Assembly (NCBI GenBank): GCA_903813345.2
Contig: CAIIXF020000003.1
Coordinates: forward strand, 12,478,931 to 12,542,930
Reading direction: 5' to 3'
Length of the DNA: 64,000 nt
DNA from: Owenia fusiformis
Taxonomy: Eukaryota > Annelida > Polychaeta > Sabellida > Oweniidae
The notes under the pieces are model-generated. The model made no database searches and was not told the origin of the DNA. It saw only the letters and a program-made list of their open reading frames with translations. Position numbers and translations under genes: made by a program. Numbering within the stretch: the stretch's first letter is position 1; each line of letters begins with the position of its first letter. This document shows positions 43,156-56,700 of the stretch, piece by piece.

Positions 43156-44205
43156 GTTCGGTTATATTCTGATGTGAATCTAAAGTTGTTCTCTTCTACC
43201 CCGTAGTATCCACCTGACGACCGAACTTCACCCGGTGGTTACATAATACTTGAGTAAATGTATCTCAATAAAATACCCTTCTAACTTTTTATCTAACTTT
43301 TTATAGTTACTTTATTAGTAATTTTAATTGTTTATCAGATGATGAACCTCCTATATTTGTCATCTTAAATGTTAAATGTTTTCACTTCCTTGTCGGCAAG
43401 TATATATTTTATGTTCAACAGTTCTTAGAAGTCACTACACTGACTACACATACTGTTCTATACAGACTATTCAATATGATCAATGAATGTAAAATTTCGT
43501 TATAAATGCTACACCCTCTCATTAAAATATGAAGTCATGGGCTTTCAAGAAAACTTTAAAACTAATCGTTGGTTGTACTCATTGACCTTATTACTTAAGC
43601 TTAGTGATTAGAGTGTTTTTTAAATTTTAGACCTCATTTTACCAAAGGGCAAAAGATGGCTCCCACATGATGCGAATGTCTGAAACAATCTACAAGGCGC
43701 AATGTTTTAGTGTCACTTACACTTTTTAAAAGTTATAAAATTGCACTAATTGCACTACCATTTGCGTACTATATAGTATTCAACGATCCCCTGTATTTAT
43801 TCAATAAAATCAATTTACTCAATCAATGAGTTTGATGTTTAGTTATCACAGAAGTGCAGGGTGTTTAGTATAAGGTGAATATATGGATCTGGTATTTCGT
43901 TAGTATTAGTCCAACTATCATGAAAGAGGTAAGCATATACCTTGGACATTCTAAATTGATGTATTTAAAGATATTAACTAGTATTCGATCAGTTGATAAT
44001 ATGGTCACCAGATTGTTACCGAAGTGCGGATACTCGGAGCACTTGACGTGCTGAAATACGATCCCTGAATAATTCTGCTATCACATCGGGTGCGAGAACA
44101 TCAACAAAACAGTGAACTTATTTTTACAAAGGTTTTGAAATGTTTTCATTTAGTTGTTGCTATGGTAACACATAATTTTAATAATAACTATGACATAATA
44201 TAATG
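43156..44205. other. Upstream region of the TRIM gene, nothing recognised
   Basis: The TRIM promoter should lie just right of 43155, but I see no clear core elements. No other gene is supported. Confidence 0.35.
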
Positions 44206-44207
44206 AA

Positions 44208-44438
44208 ATGATCAAGTTATATGAATTGAAAAATGCTTTGAAGAAGAAACGCTCTGGGCAGAAGTTTAACTTCCACTGGGACAATGCCCCATCACACAAA
44301 GCTGGTCTTACACAAACTACTTGTACAATAGAGCTTCAACGTTCAATGATAGAACATGCTCCATACTCCCCGGACTTTGCTCCCAGTGATGTTTATTTTA
44401 ATGAACTAAAAATGGTTTTAGAGGGAATCGATAATTGA
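44208..44438 (+). pseudogene. Mariner-type transposase fragment
   Basis: A 76-residue frame contains two of the catalytic blocks of mariner transposases: HWDNAPSHKA (second aspartate) and, after the usual spacing, PYSPDFAPSDVYFNELK (third aspartate), ending with the LEG motif. The N-terminal DNA-binding and first-aspartate parts are absent, and no inverted termini are evident. It is a dead relic on the + strand. Confidence 0.8.
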
Positions 44439-45889
44439 GCTTCACAAAGTGATCCTTGCTAAATTCTCCCAGATGGGAAATAATGAGTTCGAGAGTGTTC
44501 GAGATTTTTTTGTTTTTTGAAAATACTCCGGGTGCGAATAGTTTCGTTTGCTATGGTAACCATATTATCAACCAAAAAGACGCACTAAATGTCCCTTTGT
44601 ACCCTTAGCCTCTAATAACTTCAGAAGACATGCTTTCTCAAATAATAAGGAATATTATTTGATATGCTCATCAACTTTTATGATGTTTGGACCAATACTA
44701 ACAAAATACCAGACCTATTCAGTGAGTATTCTCTTTATTTACTGAACACCATGTTTATCAATGAAAGGTACGAGGCTGAACCAACAAAATATAGAATATT
44801 TTGGGTAAATGAAAAATCAAAATTATATGTCCTTGCATATCCAGCTGGTATTTAAGCATAATGGCCAATTAGAATTTAAAAAAAAACGCATAGAATAAGT
44901 AGTAGAACATAGAACACTAACGAACAAGTTGCGTAGAATAAAGAAATACTGCCAAATGAGATTCAAATAACCCTTACTACGAATAGATACGATAGAAGCT
45001 CTCATATAATTGAAAAACTTAAGATAAAACTCAAGATCATTCAAGTAACTTAGAAATACTTTAAACATAATGAATTAATTGGAAATATTAGCGATAGGCC
45101 GAAGCAAAATACGAGGGTTGCTAACGGCTCCATCCCAAAATTAGCAGCAGTACGGTCCACATATTGAAGTAATAAAAAAATGAAAACGATCAAATCAAAA
45201 AAATAGTAAGTAAGCTCGCCATATAAAGTGTTGAATAGATGATACATTGAACATATTATTTTCATTAAAAAGATTACTTCATTTTCTGTGATAATTTCAG
45301 CGATAGTTCTTGTTGATAAACCTTTTGTGATTATTTATTAGTTGTAGCGATCATAAAATTGTCATATAACTAAAACTATTTGGTATTTTTTTCACTGATA
45401 TCATATGAAGATCTCAATATGCTGTCAGATTTTAATGGTTGTTCACAATAAAGAATTGTAATTAAAATATGACTTATTGGAAACAATCATGCAATGGTAA
45501 CCTCTTAATGGCTGTGTGCTGAAATTGGATTTGGTGGTTATTGCAAAAGCAAGAACTTATATAATTACATGATTTCTTCTCCGAGAAACTCATGCAACTA
45601 ACATATGGCATGGTAACAGGATACTTCCGAACTTCTATAGTCTGTAGTAAGTTGTTTTTCAATTTGGAATTTGATGTATTGTTAGTACTTAATTACTTGA
45701 AGGACCCGTGAGAAGTTTGAAAATATAGTTTATTCATTCAAACGTAATTTGTCATGACTTGAAAACTATTTGAACCGATTTTTAAAAAATGTGACTCTTG
45801 TAAAAAGTTCTTCTTCTTATGATTTTAATTTCTTATGAATTTAATATTTGAATTTCCCGCCATTTTAGAAACGAAAGTTTAGATTTTCG
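44439..45889. other. AT-rich stretch, nothing recognised
   Basis: Several short frames exist but none has splice sites with coding-like content or recognised motifs. Confidence 0.35.
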
Positions 45890-46645
45890 AATCACCAAAG
45901 ACAACACTTTGCACTGTAAAACACACTATTTTCTCCAGTCCTTTCCATAGATCAGGTATACCTTTCACCATGAGTACTTTCTGGGCAGTCACTGTTTTTT
46001 TATTAAAACAATATGTTTTTTTCAAGTGAAGTCCCCATGATGATAAAAATATCAACCGAACAATTCGAAAAATCATAAATAGGGACCCCACGTCAAAATT
46101 TTTTTCAAAATGTTGAACTTATTTGCTCAAAAGAGGATCTTCTTTTTCTGATTTTTATTGCATGAAAACATTATTCAACAAGGGGTCTAAAACATTTTCA
46201 AAGGTAGAATGGTATTGAAAGTCTAGTTTTGAAGATATCAATTTTCGATGACCAAAATCATGCTGAAAACAATGGATAGCATGAATTTTTCCTATGGGAA
46301 AATAACATGGGAAAAGTAATTTTTAACTTTATCGCATTTCAATACCAATCCCCTTTTCAGAAGTTATTAATATAGTGTAGAAGAAACCTTTTAATTTAAA
46401 TTGAGAAAAACAAGATCCTCTTTTTAGAAAATAAGCCTTACACTTTTAAAATAGTGACAAGGTGGGGTCCTAATCCATAATTTTTCAGAGAGTGGGATTG
46501 ATATTTTACTATCACGGGGACGTCACTTTAAAGTAAACATATTGTTTTAATAAAAACCAATGTATTTATACCCAGAAAATACTCATGGTGAAAGATATGA
46601 CTGTCTAAAATCACTTGCCAAACTGCACATGGACCTTTCCTAATT
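45890..46645. mobile_element. Foldback element, about 0.75 kb
   Basis: The left half (to about 46270) and right half (from about 46300) are imperfect reverse complements. Both contain CACCATGAGTA(C/T)TTTCTGGG or its complement and the AAACAATATG(T/A)TTTTTT segment. A single half recurs at 63540-63735. Older than the other foldbacks, judging by divergence. No coding sequence. Confidence 0.7.
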
Positions 46646-46924
46646 CTAACAAAAGATGTTAGAATACATGTTATGTGTTGTAGTGTAAATTATCGCTTGA
46701 CAAAGTATGTGATCCTCTGACATACTATATAGAATCTTATTTGAAATAAATTTACAATTTTCGAACAAAAAGTCCTTCAAAATCAACTTTTAGAAATTAA
46801 ATTGAAAAGTCTCACATACCACATTTTGATAACATTGTGTACACTAACTACAAAACAACTTTATACGGGGTCTTTAAATCATTTATTCGACACTATTATT
46901 GCATATGTAACTATTACGGGACTT

Positions 46925-47214
46925 TGAAAAAAACAAGTTTGTGAAATAATTTGCAAGGAGTCATAACAAAGGCATTACGGACATCTCAATTAATAGATAA
47001 GGCTGATTGAGTTAAAATATATCCTCCAAGATTGAAACTTATATCCGCTTCTGTGGCGATAAAATAATATCAGTGCGGTACGTAAATGTATTATATAAAA
47101 ATGTCATGCTATTGTTCAAAACACATTACGCATATTAGAACTTTTATTGTTATTTTTGTTTGTTATTTAATTGGGACTTTTTATCGTTGGCGGATGAGTA
47201 TTATACGACTGGAT
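46925..47214 (+). promoter_or_regulatory. Upstream block of gene C, related to that of gene A
   Basis: This is the partner of 2581-2868. TATCCTCCAAGA, then TTGAAACTTATATCCGC, near 47025-47056 is the best conserved part. It lies about 6.7 kb upstream of the gene C start. A duplicated promoter region is inferred. Confidence 0.4.
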
Positions 47215-47277
47215 ATTGTAAAAGCAGGAGCAATCTAAGAGCACTTGGATAATATCATTACGGTCGACTTTGTTAAG
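47215..47277 (+). other. Putative non-coding leader exon of gene C
   Basis: The segment ends at a strong donor, TTTGTTAAG|GTAAGTG. It partly resembles the gene A candidate at 2869-2927. Gene C's first coding exon starts at an acceptor six bases before its ATG and so requires a leader. Confidence 0.35.
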
Positions 47278-47279
47278 GT

Positions 47280-49700
47280 AAGTGTATGAATATTTTTCAC
47301 TTATTATTATTAGCTATTCCCCTTTGCCTATTAACGCAGTGTTTAGTTGTTGAAAGGCAAGACCGCACATGATCTAATTTAACTGTAGCAACATAAGACA
47401 GCAATTTTCTTCACAAAATGTTGATATATGAAAGCAAAATGACCAAAAAGTAAAACTTGAAAGTATACATGTACATAAGCTACACGCTCTATGAAGAAGA
47501 AACATTTAAAAGTATCAGTAGCAGTCATAAAAACAAACCCCAATAAATGGTTATCGGACGTATAAATAGGATGTTCCCAACAAGGCATAAACAAAGGGCA
47601 GGGGGCACTACAAAAATGTTTTCATAATTGAAGCCGTTCCTCTTTTTCTACTTTAGCTTTTAAGATTAAACTGTTTTTTAGATTGTCAAAGTAGTCGATA
47701 TCAGGTCTTGTAATATGACCAAAACAGGATGCACATGTTTTTAGTATATTTTGATAAGTGCACATTTTTCTTCATTTGGTCGCCATTTCTAAAAATTGTC
47801 TCAGAATCTCCATTTGATTTTTTTTTTATAAAATTAGGTTTCTATAGTTTTATAGTATTTATAGTGATGGCATTTCCTAATCACATATGAAATAAAGAAA
47901 GTGACTTGTTACTAAGGAAAAGTTTTAAAATCTCAGTCTTGCGCATTGACACGTTTTCTGCTGACCTTCTGCTTGACCTTCACCTTGAAATTAGTTGCTG
48001 AAATTGGAAATCCATTTATAATATTATAGAATTATGTAGATTACACTTAAAATGAGCGCCAGTGCTTTAAAGATAACATCTGGTATGAAACACATGAATA
48101 TCACATTTAAATACAAAACCATTAATTAATTCATTCGCAAAATAGGATGCCATACATATATTTCAGTATGAAACGTTATACCTAGGATCAAAATTCATTC
48201 ATATGGCATTGAGTAAATAATCCCAGGACAAACATTAATAAGAGGGCATTGTTCTCCGAGTACAATTACATCACAGGTCACCGTGTCCTAAAGTGCAATT
48301 ATATGTACAGGTAAATTGTGCATTACATAGCCCTGTTCATTGAACCAATGCAATTAATAATTGACAATTATACTACAGGACATAGTGCATAGGATGCAAT
48401 TTCAAATATTTATCACAGGGTCAAGGTGCCCCAAGGTGATACCATATTTGCAAGTTGCACATTGAGGCTAACTTGCATTCTGATACTCATAGCATATCTC
48501 TCATATACTCCCTGACACATGCCAACGAATGTAACATATTAAGTAAATATCTCCGTTTTAAATAATTTTGTGAACGTTGTTCTCTACAGGGGCCATTTTT
48601 ATAATTAAAAAACAAAATTGAACATTTTGCATTTCTAAATTGATAAGTTTCTTGGAATACAACTTAACCGTTGATGATTTAAGTTATTAATAATATTTCC
48701 CTTAGTGATCCCATGCTAAATAGACAGTAACTGGGTCATTGTTTTGTGCTCAACCTTGTTTTCATGACTTTTAAACATGAGTCGACAATTATGTAGGAAA
48801 TTTCAATTCCAAATGTAAGCGTGTCAACTCCTGTTTTTGCACAAAATGTAGCCTTTTATTATGATAGATCGCCAAAATCTGCATGTACCTCTCAATAAGG
48901 CGACATGTTTTTAAATTTATAGATGCTGAGCAATAAACTCAAACGAAAATCATACTCAAATCCGATACCATAATTATAAATTAAAATGAAACATTAAACT
49001 CACCAGGTTATATGATAAACCGTTTTGAGAATTGATGATTTGAGTTAACTGTGGATATTTATATAAAATATAAGTCGGCATGTATTCGACCGTTAATGTA
49101 CACACATGATGTATGCATCAACGTGTGACTTAAATATCAATTTGTGACTATCATATTTTAAGTTCAAAAATTAAGTTGGAAGTGACAGTGGTTGGGGATT
49201 AACGAAAACGTCAATCACATCCAAATATCCAAACGACGTCAAGTATTAACAATACACTTTTCGTGCATCACGAACAAGGCAAGGTTCTTTGATCCAGCAA
49301 TGTGCATCCCGAAAGAAAAAAATTCACAAATATCAACAAATTTCATTGTGCTGGATATTACATTCGAAATCACAACTTCCGAAATATTTGTCTCAACAAA
49401 GAATTGTAAGAACTTAAAACATGTTGTTAGTTTTTCAAACCGCATATCCTCATTAACGTTCTTTGACAAGGATGAATTCATTTGAAAACATGGATTTTCT
49501 TGATTATTCTTCAAAACTACCCTTGAAATATAAGTATGTGGGATATTACAGTATAAATTGACACGCATTTGTTTGCTCCATATCATGAAAAAATAAATGC
49601 AGTACCATCTCTCTATATTTGAAAACAGAAAGTTCATTTTGTATGTAAACAAGAAAAAATACATTTATGGTTGATTCATAATGAAAAATGACAAATAACA
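47280..49700. other. AT-rich stretch, nothing recognised
   Basis: No gene or clear repeat copy is seen. Frames on both strands at 49192-49664 overlap each other and show no domain features. Confidence 0.35.
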
Positions 49701-50579
49701 TACACTCCCCTCCATAAGTTTGGCAACCTTTTTTCCCCATTGAACTACGTGTTAAAGCCTCCTTACCTTTGAATTTTTATTTACTTAACCGGCGATGAAA
49801 TAACTTATAATATTGATGGAAACGTAACTTGACCTTATTTCCAATACCTCCAAATTTTCTCAATTTTTTCCTCAATTACAGTAGGTCAAAAATTGATAAT
49901 AAATTTGATGAATTTTTGAAAATCGTCATTCCCATGTAATCCAATGGGAAATGGAGGGTTCGGGGCAAATCAGAAATCAGGATATCTTTTCAGTAAAAGA
50001 TTCAGCAAAAAATATTTTTATATAGAAAATTGAATTGTCTAACTTTTTAAAACACTAAGTGTTTAGTTTATTTGATTAATATAAAAGTTACAGCGCTTCA
50101 AAGTCATTTTTGAAAATAATTTTTCGCCTCCTGTGTTATTTCAATGGGAGAGTTTTTTTGAAAAACAATTTTGACTTTAAAGCCCTATAACTTTGTTGAA
50201 CCTGAAGAAACATATCAATTTTTTGTTAAATAAAGTTAGCAAATTCAATTGCCTGCCTAACTCGTATTTTTTGCAAGGACTCGGATGGATTGATATTCTG
50301 TCATATGACTTGCGGCAAACCTACCATTTCCCATTGGTTAACATGGGAATGTCGATTTTCAAAAATTCATCAAATTTATCATCAATTTTCGACCTATTGT
50401 TATTGAGAAAAAAAATTGAGAAAATTTGGAGGTATTGGAATTAAAGTCAAATTACGTTTCCATCAATAGTATAAGTATTTTCATCGCAGGTTCAGTAAAT
50501 AAAAATTCAAAGGTAAAGAGGCTTTAACACGTAGTTCAATGAGGAAAAAAGGTTGCCAAACTTATGGAGGGGAGTGTAC
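49701..50579. mobile_element. Tc1/mariner-type foldback MITE, 0.88 kb
   Basis: The termini are TACACTCCCCTCCATAAGTT and its complement, and the whole element is an imperfect palindrome around about 50130. Terminal TA on both sides fits the TA target of Tc1/mariner elements, as does the CACTCCCCTCCATAAGTTTGG style of terminus. No transposase is present. Confidence 0.82.
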
Positions 50580-51340
50580 ATCTTTTGAAGTAGGGGTATA
50601 CAGGGACATAGTGGAAATTCAAAAATTTAGGCCATATCTCCAAGATTGCTTCACCAATATGTAACAGAACAATAAAATAATCATTTACACGTTTGCTGAA
50701 AGGTTTATTGAAAGTAATTTAACAGAGCTTTACTTCAATTGTGGCACCATTCTTAGTTAATATTGATGAACATACGAATATCGATAAATCTTAAAAGATT
50801 ATGGACTTTTAAAAGTATTTCATTGCAAAATGTTTTGTGATTTGGTAAATAATTAAGATAACAAGAAACGCTGATCGATGCCAGATACGGCGAGCAATCT
50901 CGATGGTGTATTGTTCTACGAACATCAACATTCATCCCTTGTGACATAGAACGAGATTTTTTCAAAACAATAGCTTTATTTAATATCCTATTGAGCTTTA
51001 ACAGTAGGATATTGTTCTTCTAATCTATAGTACTATTAGTTTTTATTTTCCAACCCACACCTGTAAGTATAAATAAACATGTTTCATGTGATACAAAATT
51101 TGAACATTATCAAATACAATATTTTGGTTTATTCCTTTAAACTTATAATATGTACTTTTACTTAATTTGGCGCCCGTCTTTATTCGACAGATCCTCCAAA
51201 TTGTTAAAGTTCGCCAAATTAAGAAGTCGCCAAATTCAATATTTCATATTTCAATCGTAAATATGTATCAAATATACATTTCAATATTGCAAGTCCGCCA
51301 TGATTAAGTTGTCACCAAATGTTCATAACAGCAAATACAC
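50580..51340. other. Non-coding stretch leading into a minisatellite
   Basis: Nothing coding is seen. From about 51170, sparse CGCCAAAT words appear that foreshadow the minisatellite. Confidence 0.35.
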
Positions 51341-51600
51341 CACAATAAGACGTATACGCCAAATACGCCAAAATAAGTATATACGCCAAATACGCCAAAA
51401 TAAGTATATACGCCAAATACGCCAAAATAAGTATATACGCCAAATACGCCAAAATAAGTATATACGCCAAATACGCTAAAATAAGTATATACGCCAAATA
51501 CGCCAAAATAAGTATATACGCCAAATACGCCAAAATAAGTATATACGCCAAATACGCCAAAATAAGTATATACGCCAAATACGCCAAAATAAGTAGCTCC
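51341..51600. repeat. 27-bp minisatellite, about 9-10 copies
   Basis: The unit is ACGCCAAATACGCCAAAATAAG followed by TATAT. One unit has ACGCTAAAAT, otherwise the copies are nearly identical. As 27 is a multiple of three, the array reads as a 9-residue hydrophobic repeat (ILAYLAYIL) on the minus strand, which explains a 146-residue frame there. Confidence 0.95.
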
Positions 51601-52325
51601 AAATTAAGTAGAAGTGCAATAATATATACTAGTTTATTCCATAATAACATGTTTTCCCCGGGAAAATAACAGGGAATAAAATTGGTATTCAAAAAATCCC
51701 GTATTAGATCCCGTATCAGCCAAAATCCCGTATTAGATTTCGTATCAGCCAAAATCCCATATCAGAACTGTCAGAAAACTTCATGAGACTTAATATTGTG
51801 TTATTATGGTATATTATGATCCATATTAGTATTATTAATTATTTCTATTCTAAAATTAAAGTTAATTAATTAATTAATTTTAAAATGTAATTCGATAACT
51901 TAGATTGTATCATTTAATGGGTGACGACATACAAAACAAGTTTCAGAAAAATATTATGGATTCAAACATGACCGTGCTCTATTCGAATTTCTCAACCAAT
52001 CAGAATGCAGCATAGCCAATATAGAACGTTCTCTAATTCTCCATAGATGCACGACCATGCTCTATTCAATCTGCAATTTGCATTGTTTTGAGTGACGTCA
52101 CATCTCAGCTGCACATCTTGGGCTCTGTCCGGGGATAGCTGTTCTTTTTTACAGAATCTTGACAGCATGCGTATTCTTCCTTCATGCCCGTTTTACTAAT
52201 TTTTATGTTTGAATCTTCGGTTCGTGCTTTGTACAACATTCTGTCCAACTCGTGCTGAATTTCACCATATTGAATGGCCTATCATTATTTATTCCTTAAA
52301 TAAATAGGTTATTGATGGTCGTGAT

Positions 52326-52600
52326 GGAATATGAATTTTTCCTCGAGAAAATATGATATTGGCCTCGGAAAATATCATATTTTATTATATTTTTAAATTA
52401 TTTAAGTGTCGTGGTTAATAAATTCACTAACAATTCATTAAACAACAATAACCCAGGCCGTCATCGACCTATAAGACACTGGCATGTACAAATTCAATAA
52501 ATAGCAATAGTCATATTTACACTCGGGCTGTCGCCCTCGGTCAATATGATATTTTCCTTGGTCAATATAATATTTTCCCTAGAAATAAAATTCATATTCC
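52326..52600. mobile_element. Short inverted-repeat element
   Basis: The ends are GGAATATGAATTTTTCC and its near complement, followed inward by GAAAATATGATATTGGCC(T)-type segments that mirror each other. It is about 275 bases long with no coding sequence, consistent with a MITE. Confidence 0.65.
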
Positions 52601-53707
52601 ACCCCTCCAATTAAATAATCTCTACATATTATTATTTTCTATCGTATGGGCAAAAATTTGCCCTAGCTGCCGATGAGATTTATTCTAGCTGTAAACTAAA
52701 AGAGGGATTCTGATCTAGCAATCAAGCCAAACAAATAACTGTTTCGGTTATCGAAAATGTTTGCCCATATTCCTTGTTTCTATTTCCTAAAGAATCACTT
52801 TACTTCAGGAAAACTAAAGGTTTTTACAATAATGTTTTATTTTTGTATAGTTACTGGGTAAACCATATCTATTATTTTGGAGAATTTTGAACATTTTTCT
52901 CAATTTTGACACGTTATATTTATCAATTTATTACAAATCCTGGCTCTTTTGGGGGATATTGTATTTTAGACTGTATGAAATATATTGGTATTGTACCCGA
53001 TTTTTGCAATTTTGTGCCCATAAACATCTGATTCTGCGTTGCATATGTTCATTCTAGAATACTGATATGATGTTGAAACGGTGCAAAACTTGTATACAGT
53101 GTTTTAGAACAACTTATTTGTTTTACAGACACCGCTGCGGGCATTAGAATGACCCAAGTGTCTCATAAGCCAACACTTATATCATTTTACAGTGTTTCAA
53201 TTCACATTAGGATTATATTGGACATGTAATATACTTTTTTTATCACAAGCGGCATTATAATAAATATTATAATAACAATAATAAATATCCATATAACAAC
53301 AACAAGGAGCGATTGTAGAATATTGTGATAATTGTTATTTACAGTTTGAACACAACTCTGTCATTTACCGTAATGGAGTTTGATCATCCACCTGTATCAA
53401 CAACAGTGTTTGTAATTCACATCTGTTTCGTGAAAACCGATGTAGCTAAAGCCTTGAAAATATGTTTTCTCTAGATTCCGTAAAATATGTGTATATTGAA
53501 CATTTTTGCCGGGAACATGTTTAGTAAAGAACTGTAGTTTTCATCAAATTTTCCTAACAAAATTCACATTGAACTCGATAATCCTGCAATTTCAAGCCAG
53601 GACTTATTCAACGTTCCTTCGGTCCTGTTTTTGGACACCCTGTAGCTGATCATGTCAGAATTCGCAAATGCAAATGCAAATATGTAACTTGACTTATTTG
53701 ATTACAG
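52601..53707. other. Region before gene C exon 1, nothing recognised
   Basis: No exon is supported. TTTTTGGACACCCTGTAG near 53631 resembles the ends of Tc1-like elements; a similar word occurs near 26537. Confidence 0.35.
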
Positions 53708-53713
53708 ATCAAA

Positions 53714-56700
53714 ATGTCGAGGTTTTTGCTGTCGTGTTTCCTATCTGTTGTGTTCCTTCCAATAAACTATGCAACCGTACTCACGAGTGATGAACTACAC
53801 GCAGCTTATGGGGACGATATGGCCGCCATGGTTTGTGCATTTTTCCCAGAAAGATCGGATTGTAAGATCGAACGTAGCCGAACTGATCCAATAACGGATG
53901 CTACAAGGAACGTGTTGGAAAAGGCTAGGCTGAAGCTATGTACACCGTACGATTGCACAGGTGAGCTAGTTAACCTTTTAGTCTGAAAGAATATATTTTA
54001 TTTTGAAACTTGGGGCCCTGGGGGGGGGGGGTAGTGGTCAAATCTTTGTACATGGGGGTGCCGCTTAGACTCAAAAGTAGACCCACTTCAAGGTAATTTT
54101 TAAAAAAACAAGACTCATTCTTTTTTCAAAAACAGTACCCAGTTTTAGGATTTTTCAAAAAGTAGACCCAGTTCTAGGGATTTTTCATCAAAATGGGACC
54201 CATGTCTAGGGGGTTTTCTTCAAAATGGGACCCACATCTAGGGATTTTTCGGCGAAAAAGTGACCCACTTTAGCGGCACGTCCCCATATAGCCAAAATAT
54301 GGGAGTACCCCCCCCCCCTGGGGTTGGGGCATTGTGGTAACTACATGTTTTTCATATTGGTACAAAAGCATGAAAATGAAGTATTCTAGCTTGGACCTGT
54401 ATTTGGGCCTGTATTTCTTATGTGATTTAATCAGAGACCGGGTTGTGTTTAGCATTTTTCAGTATTTCAAAATAAAAAAATGAAAATGATTACTGTGAGC
54501 AAGCTTCCAAGATTAGAATTCCAGGTTTGCAGCAACTTTCCAGGTTTAATCATTTCCACCAGCTTTGGCTGTAGTATTTACAATGGTAATGGATCTCTAC
54601 AAATACTGAAATGATCGTTACAGGACTAGAATTGTAATATAAAGATAACTGGCCATCGCAATAACACAAAAGGGAGTCTTGCAAAATGTTACCACAAACT
54701 TACCAAGGCCATTTTTTCTTAATATGGTAACAATAACAATTTATGCCATCCATATTTTTTATGATCAACATTGATAATTTAAAAATGCAGTGCTTATTTC
54801 AAGTATGTTGCCCTCTTTTGAGATATTCACACAATAAACATATTATGATCTAGTATGGTTTAACATTTTCAGATGAGCCAAAAATTGCCCCAGTGAATCT
54901 ATGTATTGCAATCCAAAAGTCATGCACAGTTAATAGTGATGACCTCACAAGGGCCTATAATCATGCCAAAGGCCTCATAAAAACTATTGACAATGCTGCA
55001 ATGATAAGCACCGTGGTATACTCAGATGAGGCAAATGTCCAGGTAGGTCAAAGTAAAAAAATATGTCGTTGTAGAATTTATAGTCTGTACTCTCCGAATT
55101 GGAACACTCTCAAAATTGGATAAGGAGGGGCCCTGATAAATCAGAATGCATGCATTAAATGATGCTCCATCATTGGTCCTAGGGTATTTCACTCCTTTCT
55201 TCTGCGGTGCCCAGATCGATCGTGAAGGATGGCAATAAACACATGGCTTTTAACCGTTTTATTTAAAAATGAACTAAGCTTGTAAACAAATGGGATGAAT
55301 CTCGGTTTTTGCCTTGTTGAATTATTCAGAAGGGAACATATTTATCCAAAAAATGAACAAAAGAGTAACAGACTTTGTATTTTCTCCCCCAACCTTTGGA
55401 GCATTAATAGACATGGAGTATTTCACCTTATGCATGTGAATAGCTGTTTTTAATTGTATTTTAGAATAAAATACAACGTCTGCCTAACACCACAATGAGA
55501 TATCTTAATAAACTTCTAAAGAAATTTAGTCCTCCCAAGTACAAAAAAGACAAACCGTGTGAGGATAAACAGGCTATCACTGAAGATGCAATTCAAAAAT
55601 GCTGGGATGAGTTTAACAAAACAGATAACAAATTGCAAGATGTCATGATTATATACACCAACGGTGTCTCATTTAAAACAAGGTTAGGCTTAGTAGACAT
55701 GTCGTTTTCGGACTGTGGCGAATAGGGAATTAATGTTATCTGAACCATTAAAATGATAGCGTTAATTTCAATCCTTGTTATCCCTGAATGACTGTAGTTT
55801 TCATTACTGCATTTTCAAGATGAAACATCTTTTACTTAATAATCAATTAACGATTGATGTTAATCATATTATAGCGCAGGTGACGTTAGAGATCAAACAA
55901 TAGAAAAAGCACAAGAAAACAGGGCTAAGAAAATTCAAACATTCGTGATTAAATACAAGAATCCAAGCGATTCAATAGATGGAGATGACGAATGGAATGC
56001 ACTGAACAACCCAAGTGTTTTAGAGGATCTCCCTCATCCTAAACCGTTAAGTCTAACAAGGAAGTTGAAGGTGCCCACATTTTTGACAGATGATGCCTGT
56101 GAAGCGATCCCTGATTGTACAAGTACGTCGACTTTGTTCTCAATATTTCAAATTTCTATGTATCTCTGAAAATCTTTGAAAAATAATTAATATTCCAATA
56201 TCGATTAGAAACGTTAACATATGAATGTATAGACGTTCACTTATGCTGCGACACTGATTGTCACAAGACACTTAAGCAACAAGAAAGAATGGTAAATATT
56301 TTTTGCTATGTAAGCTGAGTATGAGGTCACATGATTTAGATAAATTCATTTAAACTCCCACCCCATCACCCCCATACACATTATTCTCATGTTTTTGTTG
56401 TTTTACTTTCTGTAATACTGTACAATATCTTGTTTTTAGCTCAGCTTAGCCTGTACACTAACTTGCGTTTCTTTTAATTTTGACAGCTAAACGTATGTAT
56501 TATTTTGTTTTTATTTAAAGAAAAACCAGTGCCATGTGGCGAAATTGACCTCGTTTTCATTGTGGACCGATCCAACAGCACCACAGTGGGGAACATCAAT
56601 CGTACACTGACTTTCCTCAGTACGTTGGTAAAGAATCTTCAATTTGGCGGAAAACAGATCCGAATTGGTATCATCACGTATAATCAAAAAGTCACCGTTC

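Noticed and set aside
49192-49664. Two opposing frames of 97 and 141 residues
   Set aside because: They overlap on opposite strands and show no domain, splice or repeat support.
51312-51752. 146-residue hydrophobic repeat protein frame (minus)
   Set aside because: It is entirely explained by a 27-base minisatellite, whose unit length is a multiple of three.
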